Notes: generated by a model not told the origin, from the sequence alone. Positions 50,303 through 58,891 are shown, numbered from the stretch's first letter. The stretch is 64,000 nt of DNA from DASXKD01 sp963707905 (GCA_963707905.1 CAVPSA010000025.1:62001-126000); one strand, 5' to 3'. Made by a program: numbers and translations.

Positions 50303-52483
50303 GTGTTCGAGACACTCTCCGGCCGGCTGAGCCAGGTCCTTTCCGCACTGCGGGGCAAGGGCAAGCTGTCAGCAGCCGACATCGACGCGACCTGCAGGGA
50401 GATCCGCCTTGTCCTGCTCGAGGCGGACGTGGCCCTGCCAGTGGCCAGGGAGTTCATCGCCCGGGTGAAGGAACGGGCGTCTTCGGAAGAGGTCTCCGCG
50501 GCGCTCAACCCGGCCCAGCAGATCATCAAGATCGTCCATGACGAACTCATCACGATCCTGGGCGGCGAGACCCGCAGGCTGCGTTTTGCCAAGAACCCGC
50601 CGACCGTGATCATGCTGGCGGGCCTGCAGGGCTCCGGCAAGACCACGCTCGCGGCGAAGCTTGCCCGCTGGCTGAAGTCGCAGGGCAACACCCCGCTGAT
50701 GGTGGCGGCCGACCTGCAGCGGCCGAACGCCGTGCAGCAGTTGCAGGTGCTCGGTGAGCAGGCGGGCGTGCCGGTGTACGCACCCGAGCCGGGCAACGGC
50801 GTCGGGGACCCGGTAGCGGTGGCCAGGCAGTCGATCGACGAGGCCAGGCACCGCCTGCACAACGTCGTCGTGATAGACACGGCGGGCCGGCTGGGCATCG
50901 ACGAGCAGATGATGGCCCAGGCGGCCGCCATCGCCGATGCCACAGACCCGGACGAGATCCTGTTCGTGGTCGACGCCATGATCGGCCAGGACGCGGTGAC
51001 CACGGCCCAGGCGTTCCTCGACGGCGTCGGTTATGACGGGGTGGTCCTGACCAAGCTGGACGGCGACGCCAGGGGCGGTGCGGCACTCTCGATCGCCCAG
51101 CTCACCGGGCGGCCGGTGATGTTCGCCTCGACCGGCGAGAAACTCGAGGACTTCGACGTCTTCCACCCGGACCGGATGGCGTCCCGGATCCTCGACATGG
51201 GTGACATCCTCACGCTGATCGAGCAGGCCGAGCGCACGTTCGACGCGGAGCAGACCGCGGCCATGGCGGGCAAGCTGGCCTCGGGCGAGGGCTTCACCCT
51301 GGAAGACTTCATCGACCAGTTGGCCATGGTGCGCAAGCTGGGGCCGATCAGCAACCTGCTCGGGATGCTGCCCGGTGCCGCGCAGAACAAGGAACTGCTC
51401 AGCCAGGTCACCGACGCGGACCTGGACCATGCCGCGGCGATCGTGAACTCGATGACCCCTGCCGAGCGGCGCAACCCAAAGATCCTCAACGGGTCCCGCC
51501 GTGCGCGCATCGCCAAGGGCTCGGGCACCACCGTCGGCGAGGTCAACAACCTGGTCGTCCGGTTCCTCGAAGGCCAGAAGATGATGCGCCAGATGCTCGG
51601 CGGCGGTGGCATCCCCGGCATGCCGGCCATTCCCGGGATGCGCCGGGCAGCCACCAAAGCCGCGAAGGGCAGGAAGGGCTCTGGCAAGAAGAAGCCCAAG
51701 GGCGGGCGCCCCGGAGGGGCACCTGGACGGTCGTCCGGCGCTGCCGGTACGGCCCCGGGCCGGCCCCCGGGCGGTCCCGGCGGCCCGGGCGGGCCCGGGC
51801 TGCCCGGCCTGGGCGGTCCCGGCGGCCTGGGCGGTCCCGGTAGCCTGGGGAACCTTTCCGGTGCCCTGGGCGGCGGTCTTCCGCCTGGCCTGGGTGGTGG
51901 GCCGGGCGCGCTACCGCCCGGCCTGGGCGGCAAGGGCCGCTCCGGGGGCGGCGGGCCGTCGGCACGAGACCGTCAGCAAAGCGGTGGCGGCCCGGACGGT
52001 CAGCGTGCCGGCGGGACGTCAGGCAGCCGCCCCGCGAGCGGAGCGCCGGACAGTCAGCGTGCGGGCGGCGCGCCGGACGGCCGCCCTGCGAGCGGAGCGC
52101 CGGACAGTCAGCGTGCGGGCGGCGCGCCGGACGGCCGCCCTGCGAGCGGAGCGCCGGACGATCAGCGTGCGGGCGGGGCGTCGGGCAGCCGCCCTGCGGG
52201 CGGAGCGCCGGACAGTCAGCGTGCGGGCGGCGCGCCGGACAGCGGCCCTGCCGGCGGAGCGCCGGACAGCCGCCCCGGCACCGGCGGGACGCCGGACGGT
52301 CAGCGCCGCGGCAACGTGGCTGCCGGCAGCTCACCCGGCAGCACGGCGAACGGCGGCGGCGCGAATGACGGCGGCGCCGAAGACGCCGCGCCCGGGCTCG
52401 CCTCCGGCGACCTCCCCGCTGGCTTCACCCCTCCGCCCGGCGGCCGGGGGCGGCTGCTGGGCCGGAGGAACAAGAAGCGCTAG
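50303..52483 (+). CDS. ffh: Signal recognition particle protein Ffh with long repeat tail
   Basis: A 726-residue SRP54. N domain MFETLSGRLSQVLSALRGKGKL-like start, G domain with GLQGSGKTTLAAKLA (about 108-122), DTAGRLGIDEQ and TKLDGDARGG, then the M domain with LGMLPGAAQNK, SRRARIAKGSG and MMRQMLGGGG. Usual actinobacterial Ffh proteins end near 520 residues. Here residues from about 452 onward are a Lys-rich patch, a Gly/Pro stretch and then tandem 18-residue repeats of GAPDSQRAGGAPDGRPAS type to about 670. GTG 50303 starts the conserved N-terminus; upstream frame is rejected. It binds 4.5S RNA and signal sequences, and delivers to FtsY. Confidence 0.95.
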   Translation: MFETLSGRLSQVLSALRGKGKLSAADIDATCREIRLVLLEADVALPVAREFIARVKERASSEEVSAALNPAQQIIKIVHDELITILGGETRRLRFAKNPPTVIMLAGLQGSGKTTLAAKLARWLKSQGNTPLMVAADLQRPNAVQQLQVLGEQAGVPVYAPEPGNGVGDPVAVARQSIDEARHRLHNVVVIDTAGRLGIDEQMMAQAAAIADATDPDEILFVVDAMIGQDAVTTAQAFLDGVGYDGVVLTKLDGDARGGAALSIAQLTGRPVMFASTGEKLEDFDVFHPDRMASRILDMGDILTLIEQAERTFDAEQTAAMAGKLASGEGFTLEDFIDQLAMVRKLGPISNLLGMLPGAAQNKELLSQVTDADLDHAAAIVNSMTPAERRNPKILNGSRRARIAKGSGTTVGEVNNLVVRFLEGQKMMRQMLGGGGIPGMPAIPGMRRAATKAAKGRKGSGKKKPKGGRPGGAPGRSSGAAGTAPGRPPGGPGGPGGPGLPGLGGPGGLGGPGSLGNLSGALGGGLPPGLGGGPGALPPGLGGKGRSGGGGPSARDRQQSGGGPDGQRAGGTSGSRPASGAPDSQRAGGAPDGRPASGAPDSQRAGGAPDGRPASGAPDDQRAGGASGSRPAGGAPDSQRAGGAPDSGPAGGAPDSRPGTGGTPDGQRRGNVAAGSSPGSTANGGGANDGGAEDAAPGLASGDLPAGFTPPPGGRGRLLGRRNKKR
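52037..52310 (+). repeat. 54-bp tandem repeat in the ffh 3' end
   Basis: AGCGGAGCGCCGGACAGTCA recurs at 52037 and 52091, and with one change at 52145, spaced exactly 54 bp; degenerate copies continue to about 52310. The unit is a whole number of codons (18), so copy number can change without breaking the frame. Confidence 0.9.
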
Positions 52484-52968
52484 CTTCGGGCGTTCGTGGT
52501 CGGCTAGCCGCTATCCCAGCAGTCACAACCGCACCGGCCGCCACAAGAGCCCCGTCGACGAAGCTGCCCACGGACAAACTCACCCGGGATCACCGTGCCC
52601 GGTCCGCCCCCGGGATCGTGATCGTGGGCGATTGCCAGGCTATGACCCCCCGGGGATCGACCACGGTCACGAAGGCCGGCGGTCCGCTCGATGACCAGGT
52701 GGCAGGGCCCGGGGTCTTCGGGTTTATCGCGCCGCCCTCTGGGCCACATCCCCACGATCACGGCAGAGAGAGCCGGCCGGAGGGGGGCAGGTGGGGTGGT
52801 GAGTACGTTCTGGTGCGTGGTGTCTGGCAGAATGGCTGGGTTACCTCGTCCGTCGGTCAGTGACGCCCTCTCACGCTCGCTGGCCCGGGCCCGTCCGGGG
52901 CATGCCGCCGGTCCCCACCTGGCGCGTTCGTCACCGCAGTAGAGCTTCATGGGAGAAGAGCCTCAGCC
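52484..52968. other. Intergenic region before rpsP, no gene supported
   Basis: A 485-bp stretch between ffh and rpsP. Short frames exist on both strands but lack third-position bias and ribosome-binding sites. It should hold the rpsP-rimM-trmD operon promoter; a possible -10-like CAGAAT is at about 52830, without a convincing -35. GGGAGAAGAG lies before the rpsP GTG. Confidence 0.5.
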
Positions 52969-53907
52969 GTGGCTGTCAAGATCAAGCTCAAGCGCATGGG
53001 CAAGATCCGTGCGCCCTACTACCGGATCATCGTCGCCGACGCCCGCACCAAGCGGGACGGCCGGGCGATCGAAGAGATCGGCAAATATCACCCCAAGGTC
53101 GATCCGTCCCTCATCGAGGTCGACTCCGACCGTGCCCAGTACTGGCTTTCGGTGGGAGCGCAGCCAACCGACCCGGTGCGCAAGCTTCTGGAGATCACCG
53201 GCGACTGGCAGAAGTTCAAGGGCCTGCCCGGCGCCGAGGGCACCCTGAAGACGGCCGCGCCAAGGCCGGACAAGAAGGAAGCGTTCGCCGCGGCGGTCGC
53301 CGAGACCGTCAAGGACCTCAAGGTCAAGGGCGGTGACGCAAAGACAGGTGGCGCCAAGGCCGGCGACGGCAAGGCGGCGGAGGCCAAGACCGACAAGGGC
53401 AGGGCGCGCAGGCCGGCCAGTTCGGCCGACAAGCCAGCCGGTGGCAAGGCTGCCAAGGACGACGCTGCCGCCAAGGGCGCCACCGCCAAGGACGACACCG
53501 CTGCCAAGGACAGTGCCGCCGAGGACAGCTCCGCCAAGGAGGGTGCTGCCAAGGACGGGGCTGCTACGGACGCCGTGGCCAAGAGTGGCGCCGCCAAGGG
53601 CGCTGCGGACAAGGACGGCACGGCCAAGGACGGCACGGCCAAGGACGGTGCTGCCAAGGACGGTGCTGCCAAGGACGGTGCTGCCAAGGACGGTGCTGCC
53701 AAGGACGGCACGGCCAAGGACGGTGCTGCCAAGGACGGTGCTGCCAAGGACGGTGCTGCCAAGGACGGTGCTGCCAAGGACGCTGCTGCCAAGGACGCTG
53801 CGGCCAAGAGTGACGCCGCGGACTCCGCCAGCGAGGAGGCTGCCGCAGCCGACAGCGAGCCTGCTGCTGCCGCCGCGTCGGCCGCCGGGCAGGACGGCGA
53901 GGCCTGA
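52969..53907 (+). CDS. rpsP: Small-subunit ribosomal protein bS16 with long repeat tail
   Basis: A 312-residue S16. The first 85 residues are the normal protein: VAVKIKLKRMGKIRAPYYRIIVAD, RDGRAIEEIGKYHPK, DRAQYWLSVGAQPTDPVRKLLEITGDW. Actinobacterial S16 proteins are typically about 140 residues with a short charged tail; here about 200 residues of Ala/Lys/Asp/Gly repeats (AAKDGAAKDG) follow. The tail is strongly charged and probably disordered. GTG 52969. The KH-domain gene starts 1 bp after the stop, as in Streptomyces. Confidence 0.95.
   Translation: MAVKIKLKRMGKIRAPYYRIIVADARTKRDGRAIEEIGKYHPKVDPSLIEVDSDRAQYWLSVGAQPTDPVRKLLEITGDWQKFKGLPGAEGTLKTAAPRPDKKEAFAAAVAETVKDLKVKGGDAKTGGAKAGDGKAAEAKTDKGRARRPASSADKPAGGKAAKDDAAAKGATAKDDTAAKDSAAEDSSAKEGAAKDGAATDAVAKSGAAKGAADKDGTAKDGTAKDGAAKDGAAKDGAAKDGAAKDGTAKDGAAKDGAAKDGAAKDGAAKDAAAKDAAAKSDAADSASEEAAAADSEPAAAAASAAGQDGEA
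53590..53806 (+). repeat. 15-bp tandem repeat in rpsP
   Basis: GCTGCCAAGGACGGT or near copies repeat head-to-tail, with ACGGCCAAGGACGGC as a variant unit. Several copies between 53650 and 53775 are identical. The unit is five codons (AAKDG), so slippage preserves frame. Confidence 0.92.
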
Positions 53908-53908
53908 C

Positions 53909-54151
53909 GTGCTCCAAGAGGCGCTCGAGCACCTGGTCAAGGGCATCGTGGATCACCCTGACGATGTCAGCGTCGCCAGCCACGGGCTGCGCAGGGGCCG
54001 GGTCCTTGAGGTCCGCGTTCACCCGGACGACCTGGGCAAGGTGATCGGCCGGGGCGGGCGCACCGCCCGGGCGCTGCGCACCGTCATCGGCTCCCTGGCG
54101 GGCGGCCGCTACGTGCGGGTCGACCTGCTGGATGTGGATGAGGTCAGGTAG
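53909..54151 (+). CDS. khpA: KH-domain RNA-binding protein (KhpA-like)
   Basis: An 80-residue protein: VLQEALEHLVKGIVDHPDDVSV at the start and the KH core LEVRVHPDDLGKVIGRGGRTARALRTVI with GxxG (GRGG). It binds RNA; homologues pair with the Jag/KhpB protein in other Gram-positives. GTG 53909 lies 1 bp after rpsP, and position between rpsP and rimM is conserved. Confidence 0.94.
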   Translation: MLQEALEHLVKGIVDHPDDVSVASHGLRRGRVLEVRVHPDDLGKVIGRGGRTARALRTVIGSLAGGRYVRVDLLDVDEVR

Positions 54152-54168
54152 CTGAGCACCGTGGCGGC

Positions 54169-54293
54169 GGCTGCTCGCCGCCGGTGGGCAGCTTCGCCGT
54201 GGCCCGCGTGGTTACGGACCCCACGGGTCGGGCGGCGTCGGCTGCTCGCCGCCGGCAGGCGGCTTCGCCGTGGCCCGCGTGGTTTACGGACCC
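54169..54293. repeat. 53-bp direct repeat between the KH gene and rimM
   Basis: Copy one 54169-54221 and copy two 54240-54293 start GGCTGCTCGCCGCCGG and end GTGGCCCGCGTGGTTACGGACCC (copy two has one extra T). They differ at a few positions. Each also has internal complementarity (CGGCGGC/GCCGCC). The spacer is non-coding. Confidence 0.85.
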
Positions 54294-54335
54294 GGAGCCG
54301 CCCGGGCCGGCGGTCGCGCGGCAGGCTGGAGAGCT

Positions 54336-54908
54336 ATGGAAAAGTCCCTCGTGGTTGGCCGGATTCTCCGGCCGCACGGGCTCCGCGGAGAGTTGTCGGT
54401 CGAGGTCCGCACCGACGATCCCGCCGAGCGGTTCGCGGCCGGGTCCGTGCTCGCCACCGATCCGCCGGAGGCGGGCCCGCTGACCGTGACGGCTTCGCGG
54501 TGGCACTCCGGGCGGCTGCTGGTCAGTTTCGCGGAGGCTGGGGACCGCGCGGACGCCGAAGCGCTGCGCGGCATCTGGCTGACGATCGACGCGGCCGATG
54601 TCCCGTTGCCGCAGGACCCGGACGAGTTTCATGACCACCAGCTCACCGGGCTGACCGTGGTCACCGTGTCCGGGGAACTCGTGGGCACCGTCACCGACGT
54701 CCTGCACGCCGGGCAGGACCTGCTTGCGGTGACCCCGGCGCCCGGGACGTCGCGGCAGGCGGAAGTGCTCGTGCCATTCGTGGCGGCGATCGCCGTTGAG
54801 GTGGACCTGGCCAGCGGGCGGCTTGTCATCGACCCGCCCCCTGGCCTGCTCGACCTCGGGCAGGCCGGCGCTGCTGGCATTGAGGCGGGCGGAAGCCGTG
54901 AAGATTGA
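54336..54908 (+). CDS. rimM: Ribosome maturation factor RimM
   Basis: A 190-residue 16S processing factor. VVGRILRPHGLRGELSVEVRTDDP is the N-terminal beta-barrel start; FHDHQLTGLTVVTVSGELVGTVTDVLH opens the PRC-barrel; VPFVAAIAVEVDLASGRLVIDPPPGLLDL ends it. It binds S19 during 30S assembly. ATG 54336 is preferred over 54270, which lies inside the direct repeat. The end overlaps trmD by 11 bp. Confidence 0.95.
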   Translation: MEKSLVVGRILRPHGLRGELSVEVRTDDPAERFAAGSVLATDPPEAGPLTVTASRWHSGRLLVSFAEAGDRADAEALRGIWLTIDAADVPLPQDPDEFHDHQLTGLTVVTVSGELVGTVTDVLHAGQDLLAVTPAPGTSRQAEVLVPFVAAIAVEVDLASGRLVIDPPPGLLDLGQAGAAGIEAGGSRED

Positions 54909-55689
54909 CGTCATCACGATCTTTCCCGAGTACTTCAGCCCGCTCCAGGTTTCCCTGCTGGGCAAGGCGGCCGAGCGCGGCCTGATCGAGTTCGCCGTCC
55001 ATGACCTGCGGACCTGGGCTCACGACGTGCACAAGAGCGTGGACGATACGCCGTTCGGCGGGGGACCGGGCATGGTGATGAGCCCAGTCCCGTGGGGTGA
55101 GGCACTCGACGTGATACTGGGGCCACAGGCACCCGGCACCAGGCTGGTCGTGCCCACTCCGGCGGGCGTGCCTTTCCGGCAGGAGACGGCAGCCACGTAC
55201 TCGCGTATGGCACATCTCGTGTTTGCCTGTGGGCGGTACGAGGGGATCGACGCGCGCTTTGCCGAGGACGCGCGCACCCGCGTGCCGGTCGACGAGGTCA
55301 GCGTCGGGGACTATGTGCTTTCCGGGGGCGAGCCGGCGGTTCTTGTGATGATCGACGCGATCTGCCGGCTGCTGCCGGGGGTGCTCGGCAATGCCGCCTC
55401 CGCGCCAGACGACTCGTTCGGCGGCGGGGCCGGGCCCATGGCCGGCTTGCTTGAGGGCCCGGTTTTCACCAGGCCACGGGTGTGGCGGGGGCGCGAGGTG
55501 CCCGCGGTCCTGGTCTCCGGGGATCATGCCGCCATCGCGCGGTGGCGGCGCGACGAAGCCCTGCGCCGAACCGCGGCGCTGCGGCCCGATCTCATGGTGG
55601 CGCTGCCCGCAGGTACCCTGGATAGCCGCGATCGGGAGGTGCTCCATGAGGCTGGCTTTCCGGTCCCGGGCGAAGATATGGCACACTGA
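54898..55689 (+). CDS. trmD: tRNA (guanine37-N1)-methyltransferase
   Basis: A 263-residue SPOUT enzyme. KIDVITIFPEYFSPL, VDDTPFGGGPGMVM, ACGRYEGIDARF and the deep-knot segment EVSVGDYVLSGGEPAVLVMIDAICRLLPGVLG are conserved. It methylates G37 next to the anticodon and prevents frameshifting. GTG 54898 lies inside the rimM end, so translation is coupled. Confidence 0.97.
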   Translation: MKIDVITIFPEYFSPLQVSLLGKAAERGLIEFAVHDLRTWAHDVHKSVDDTPFGGGPGMVMSPVPWGEALDVILGPQAPGTRLVVPTPAGVPFRQETAATYSRMAHLVFACGRYEGIDARFAEDARTRVPVDEVSVGDYVLSGGEPAVLVMIDAICRLLPGVLGNAASAPDDSFGGGAGPMAGLLEGPVFTRPRVWRGREVPAVLVSGDHAAIARWRRDEALRRTAALRPDLMVALPAGTLDSRDREVLHEAGFPVPGEDMAH

Positions 55690-55818
55690 AACCGCCGCCT
55701 CGCGAAATTCTCACCGGGCGGGGATGCTTTTCGCGCTAAGCGACCACGACAGACCGTAACCATGCATCGCCTCGTGCCGAACAGGCGCGTGCGCGAGGAC
55801 CATTGAGGAACGCCAGCC

Positions 55819-56178
55819 ATGCACACCGCCATCGCCGACTTGGAACAGGCGCAGATTCGCCCCGACATCCCGGGGTTCCGGCCTGGAGACACGCTCAAGG
55901 TGCACGTCCGGGTCGTTGAGGGAAACCGGACCCGGATTCAGGTCTTCCAGGGTGTGGTGATCCGGCGCCAAGGCGGCGGGGCCCGGGAGACGTTCACCGT
56001 CCGCAAGATCAGCTATGGCGTCGGGGTGGAGCGGACATTTCCGGTCCACAGCCCCTCCATCGACAAGATCGAGGTCGTCAGCCGGGGCCGGGTGCGCCGG
56101 GCCAAGCTGTACTACCTCCGGTCGCTGCGCGGCAAGCGTGCCCGGATCAGGGAGCGCCGCGAGACGCCCGCGCAGTAG
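55819..56178 (+). CDS. rplS: Large-subunit ribosomal protein bL19
   Basis: A 119-residue L19: DIPGFRPGDTLKVHVRVVEGNRTRIQVFQGVVIRRQG, VGVERTFPVHSPSIDKIEVVSRGRVRRAKLYYLR. Normal length. The 129-bp spacer after trmD may carry its own promoter or leader; no clear hairpin was identified. ATG follows TGAGGAACGCC. Confidence 0.97.
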   Translation: MHTAIADLEQAQIRPDIPGFRPGDTLKVHVRVVEGNRTRIQVFQGVVIRRQGGGARETFTVRKISYGVGVERTFPVHSPSIDKIEVVSRGRVRRAKLYYLRSLRGKRARIRERRETPAQ

Positions 56179-56289
56179 CGGGCCCGTGGAATCGCTCGTA
56201 AGGGGGAACGCGGCGCCGGGCACCGGCGAGAGGCTGCCCGCAGGGCAGCGGGATCGCCGCTGTGAGAACCCGGCGCTAGGCTCGATGCG

Positions 56290-57555
56290 ATGAATGACGA
56301 CCGGGATACTCGGGGCGAAGAATTGTCCACAGATGACGGACGCACGCGCCCGGGCCAGGTCGATGGCCGGCAGTTCGGCGGCGTGCCTGGTGACGGCGCC
56401 GCCGCGGGCCCGGAGGGCGGGGGGTTCGGCGGTCAGTCCCAGGCGCCCTGGCCTGGGGGTCCCGGTGGGACATTCGGCGACGGCGGGGCTTTCGGTAACG
56501 GCGGCACGTTCGGTGCCGCGGCCGCCGATGCGCCCAGGACGGTGGCCGGGGACGGCGCGGCCGGTGGCATCGGGGGTGGCCCGCCGGGGACAGGTGCCGG
56601 CGGGGCGCCGGGGCAGGCTCCGCCGCGCGGGAATGCCGCAGGCGAGCCCCAGCAGGGGCGGCGCCGGGGCAAGCGGCGGCCGAGCATGTCCTGGTGGGTG
56701 GAGTTGCCCATCCTGCTCGTGTTCGCGCTCGTGCTGGCCCTGCTCATCAAGAGCTTCGTCGTGCAGGCGTTCTTCATCCCGTCGTCGTCGATGGAGAACA
56801 CACTGGAAATCGGCGACAAGGTCCTGGTCAACAAGCTTGTCTACGACTTCCGGTCGATCCACCGCGGCGACGTCGTCGTGTTCAACGGCGATGGTTCCTG
56901 GGATCCCGTCCCCGCGCAGCCCGCGCCGCTGTTCAGCCGGCTCTGGGATTCGGTCTCCGGTCTTTTCGGCACCGCGCCCGGAGTGCACGACTACATCAAG
57001 CGGGTCATCGGGGTGCCCGGTGACCACGTGGCCTGCTGCAACCGTCAGGGCCAGGTCACTGTCAACGGCGTGCCGCTCAGCGAGAAGTCCTATCTCTACC
57101 CCGGCGACGCGCCGTCCGAGCAGCGGTTCAGCATCATTGTCCCGGCGGGCCGGCTGTGGGTGATGGGTGATCACCGCAGCGTGTCCTGGGACTCCCGCGG
57201 TCACATGAGCGACCCGGGCGACGGGACCATCCCGGAGAACCACGTGGTGGGCAGGGCGTTCGTGATCGTCGCACCCATCAGCCGGTGGCGGATCCTGCCC
57301 ATTCCCGCCACGTTCCAGCAACCGAAGCTGACGGCTTCTGGTGCGGCCGCGCTGGCGGCGAACCCGGCACTGGGCGGGCTGCAGGTCCTGCGGACCTCTG
57401 GCGCGTCCGTGCTGGGCGCACTGGCAAGGCCTGGCGCGCCCGCGGCGGCAGGAGTGGTCGCCGCCCTGCCGCTCACCCTGCTGCAACGCCGCCTTCGCCG
57501 TCGGCTCCGCGGGCGGTTCCGCCGCCCCGGGGGACCGGGACGTGGGCCCGGGTGA
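56290..57555 (+). CDS. lepB: Signal peptidase I with long disordered N-terminus
   Basis: A 421-residue type I signal peptidase. About 130 residues of Gly/Pro-rich, probably disordered cytoplasmic sequence precede the transmembrane helix (ELPILLVFALVLALLI). The catalytic Ser is residue 167 in PSSSMENT and the general base Lys237 in YIKRVIGVPGD; LWVMGDHRSVSWDSRGH is box E. A final hydrophobic/Arg-rich C-terminus could be a second membrane segment. It cleaves Sec and Tat signal peptides, such as those of the DUF4397 and secreted phosphoesterase proteins here. The end overlaps rnhB by 14 bp. Confidence 0.94.
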   Translation: MNDDRDTRGEELSTDDGRTRPGQVDGRQFGGVPGDGAAAGPEGGGFGGQSQAPWPGGPGGTFGDGGAFGNGGTFGAAAADAPRTVAGDGAAGGIGGGPPGTGAGGAPGQAPPRGNAAGEPQQGRRRGKRRPSMSWWVELPILLVFALVLALLIKSFVVQAFFIPSSSMENTLEIGDKVLVNKLVYDFRSIHRGDVVVFNGDGSWDPVPAQPAPLFSRLWDSVSGLFGTAPGVHDYIKRVIGVPGDHVACCNRQGQVTVNGVPLSEKSYLYPGDAPSEQRFSIIVPAGRLWVMGDHRSVSWDSRGHMSDPGDGTIPENHVVGRAFVIVAPISRWRILPIPATFQQPKLTASGAAALAANPALGGLQVLRTSGASVLGALARPGAPAAAGVVAALPLTLLQRRLRRRLRGRFRRPGGPGRGPG

Positions 57556-58330
57556 CGCCACGGCCGTGCTCCTGGCGCGCCATCCCGGCTACACCCCACG
57601 GAGCGCGGCTGGCCTCACCGGCTACGAGCGGGTGCTGGCGCGGGCCGGGCTGTCCCCGGTGGCCGGGATCGACGAAGCGGGACGGGGAGCCTGCGCGGGC
57701 CCCCTAGTGGTAGCGGCCGTCGCGTTCGGGTCCCGAGGGCTCGCGGGACTCCGCGGTGTCGCCGACTCCAAGGCGCTCACCGCAAAGGCGCGGGAAAAGG
57801 CCTACGACGAGGTGGTGGCGACCGCCCTGGCCTGGCACGCGGTGGTCATACCGTCCACGGAGATCGACGAACTGGGCCTGCACGTGTGCAACATCGCCGG
57901 CATGCGGCGGGCACTGGCCGGGCTGGCCTGCCAGCCTGCCTATGCGCTCACCGACGGCTTCGCGGTGCGCGGGCTGGGCATCCCGGCCCTGGCGATGTGG
58001 AAGGGCGACGAGGTCGCGGCCTGCGTGGCCGCCGCCTCGGTCGTGGCCAAGGTGACCAGGGACCGCATCATGCGCGACCTGCATCTGCGGTACCCGGAGT
58101 ACGGGTTCGCCCGGCACAAGGGGTATTCCACGCCTGCTCACATGAGGGCGCTCGGCGCGCACGGGCCGTGTCCCGAGCACCGGCGCTCGTTCGTGAATGT
58201 GAGCAGTGTGACCTGCGGTGACAAGGGCCCGCAGGCGGAATGCGGTGACCCGGGTGGCGACGCGGTCGGTGACGTGGGCGGCAGCCTGGACCACGAAGCG
58301 GCCTGGGGTGATGCGGGCCGGGAGAATTGA
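57542..58330 (+). CDS. rnhB: Ribonuclease HII
   Basis: A 262-residue RNase H type 2. VAGIDEAGRGACAGPLV carries the first Asp-Glu pair, DSKALTAKAREKAYDEV follows, LTDGFAVRG holds the third acidic residue, and SVVAKVTRDRIM plus YGFARHKGYSTPAHMRAL are typical. The last 50 residues (Gly/Asp-rich) are outside the family core. It removes ribonucleotides and RNA primers from DNA. GTG 57542. Confidence 0.95.
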   Translation: MGPGDATAVLLARHPGYTPRSAAGLTGYERVLARAGLSPVAGIDEAGRGACAGPLVVAAVAFGSRGLAGLRGVADSKALTAKAREKAYDEVVATALAWHAVVIPSTEIDELGLHVCNIAGMRRALAGLACQPAYALTDGFAVRGLGIPALAMWKGDEVAACVAAASVVAKVTRDRIMRDLHLRYPEYGFARHKGYSTPAHMRALGAHGPCPEHRRSFVNVSSVTCGDKGPQAECGDPGGDAVGDVGGSLDHEAAWGDAGREN

Positions 58331-58389
58331 CCTATGGTTGATCTCATCTGGGCTGTAGCTCCCGTCGCTGCCTGATCGGAGGGGAGACC

Positions 58390-58704
58390 ATGAGCGCGGA
58401 AGATCTCGAGAAGTACGAGACCGAGATGGAACTGCAGCTCTATCGCGAGTACCGGGATGTCGTGGGTCTGTTCACCCACGTGGTCGAGACTGAGCGCCGG
58501 TTCTACCTCACCAACCAAGTGGAGCTGAACGTCCGGACCGCCGACAACGGCGAGGTCTACTTCGAAGTCGCGATGCAGGACGCCTGGGTGTGGGACATGT
58601 ACCGGCCCGCCCGTTTCGTAAAGAACGTGAAGGTCGTGACGTTCAAGGACGTCAACATCGAAGAGCTTGCGCAGAGCGACTTCGAGGTCCCTGACCCCAA
58701 GTAG
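58390..58704 (+). CDS. DUF2469 family protein
   Basis: A 104-residue acidic protein highly conserved in actinobacteria: MSAEDLEKYETEMELQLYREYRDVVGLFTHVVETERRFYLTN (shown as one motif in two parts: start to REYRDV, then VGLF to LTN), then VAMQDAWVWDMYRPARFVKNVKVVTFKDVN. It always lies between rnhB and yraN. Function unknown. GGAGGGGAGACC precedes ATG 58390. Its final codons (PDPK, TAG) form the first unit of a tandem repeat. Confidence 0.95.
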   Translation: MSAEDLEKYETEMELQLYREYRDVVGLFTHVVETERRFYLTNQVELNVRTADNGEVYFEVAMQDAWVWDMYRPARFVKNVKVVTFKDVNIEELAQSDFEVPDPK

Positions 58705-58765
58705 GGGCCCGTGACCCCGAGTAGAGGCCCGTGACCCCGAGTAGGGGCCCGTGACCCCAAGTAGG
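58691..58765. repeat. 20-bp tandem repeat starting at the DUF2469 stop codon
   Basis: Units: CTGACCCCAAGTAGGGGCCC (58691), GTGACCCCGAGTAGAGGCCC (58711), GTGACCCCGAGTAGGGGCCC (58731) and the partial GTGACCCCAAGTAGG (58751). The first contains the real end of the gene; the others repeat the last codons and stop. Confidence 0.93.
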
Positions 58766-58853
58766 CGGCTGATCTCCCGGCCTGAAGCCAGGCAAACTCC
58801 TGGCAGACGCTCCCCGTCCAGTGGAGCACCCGGTACCGACAAACCAGGTACGT

Positions 58854-58891
58854 CTGTCCACAGGTGGCGCATTCTCCGCCGGTTGTCCACA
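58854..58891 (+). promoter_or_regulatory. Pair of DnaA-box-like sequences before yraN
   Basis: CTGTCCACA (58854-58862) and TTGTCCACA (58883-58891) match the actinomycete DnaA-box form TTGTCCACA, 29 bp apart and in the same direction. A single further match, TTGTCCACA, is at 56323-56331 inside lepB. They could titrate or respond to DnaA; chance cannot be excluded. Confidence 0.4.
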
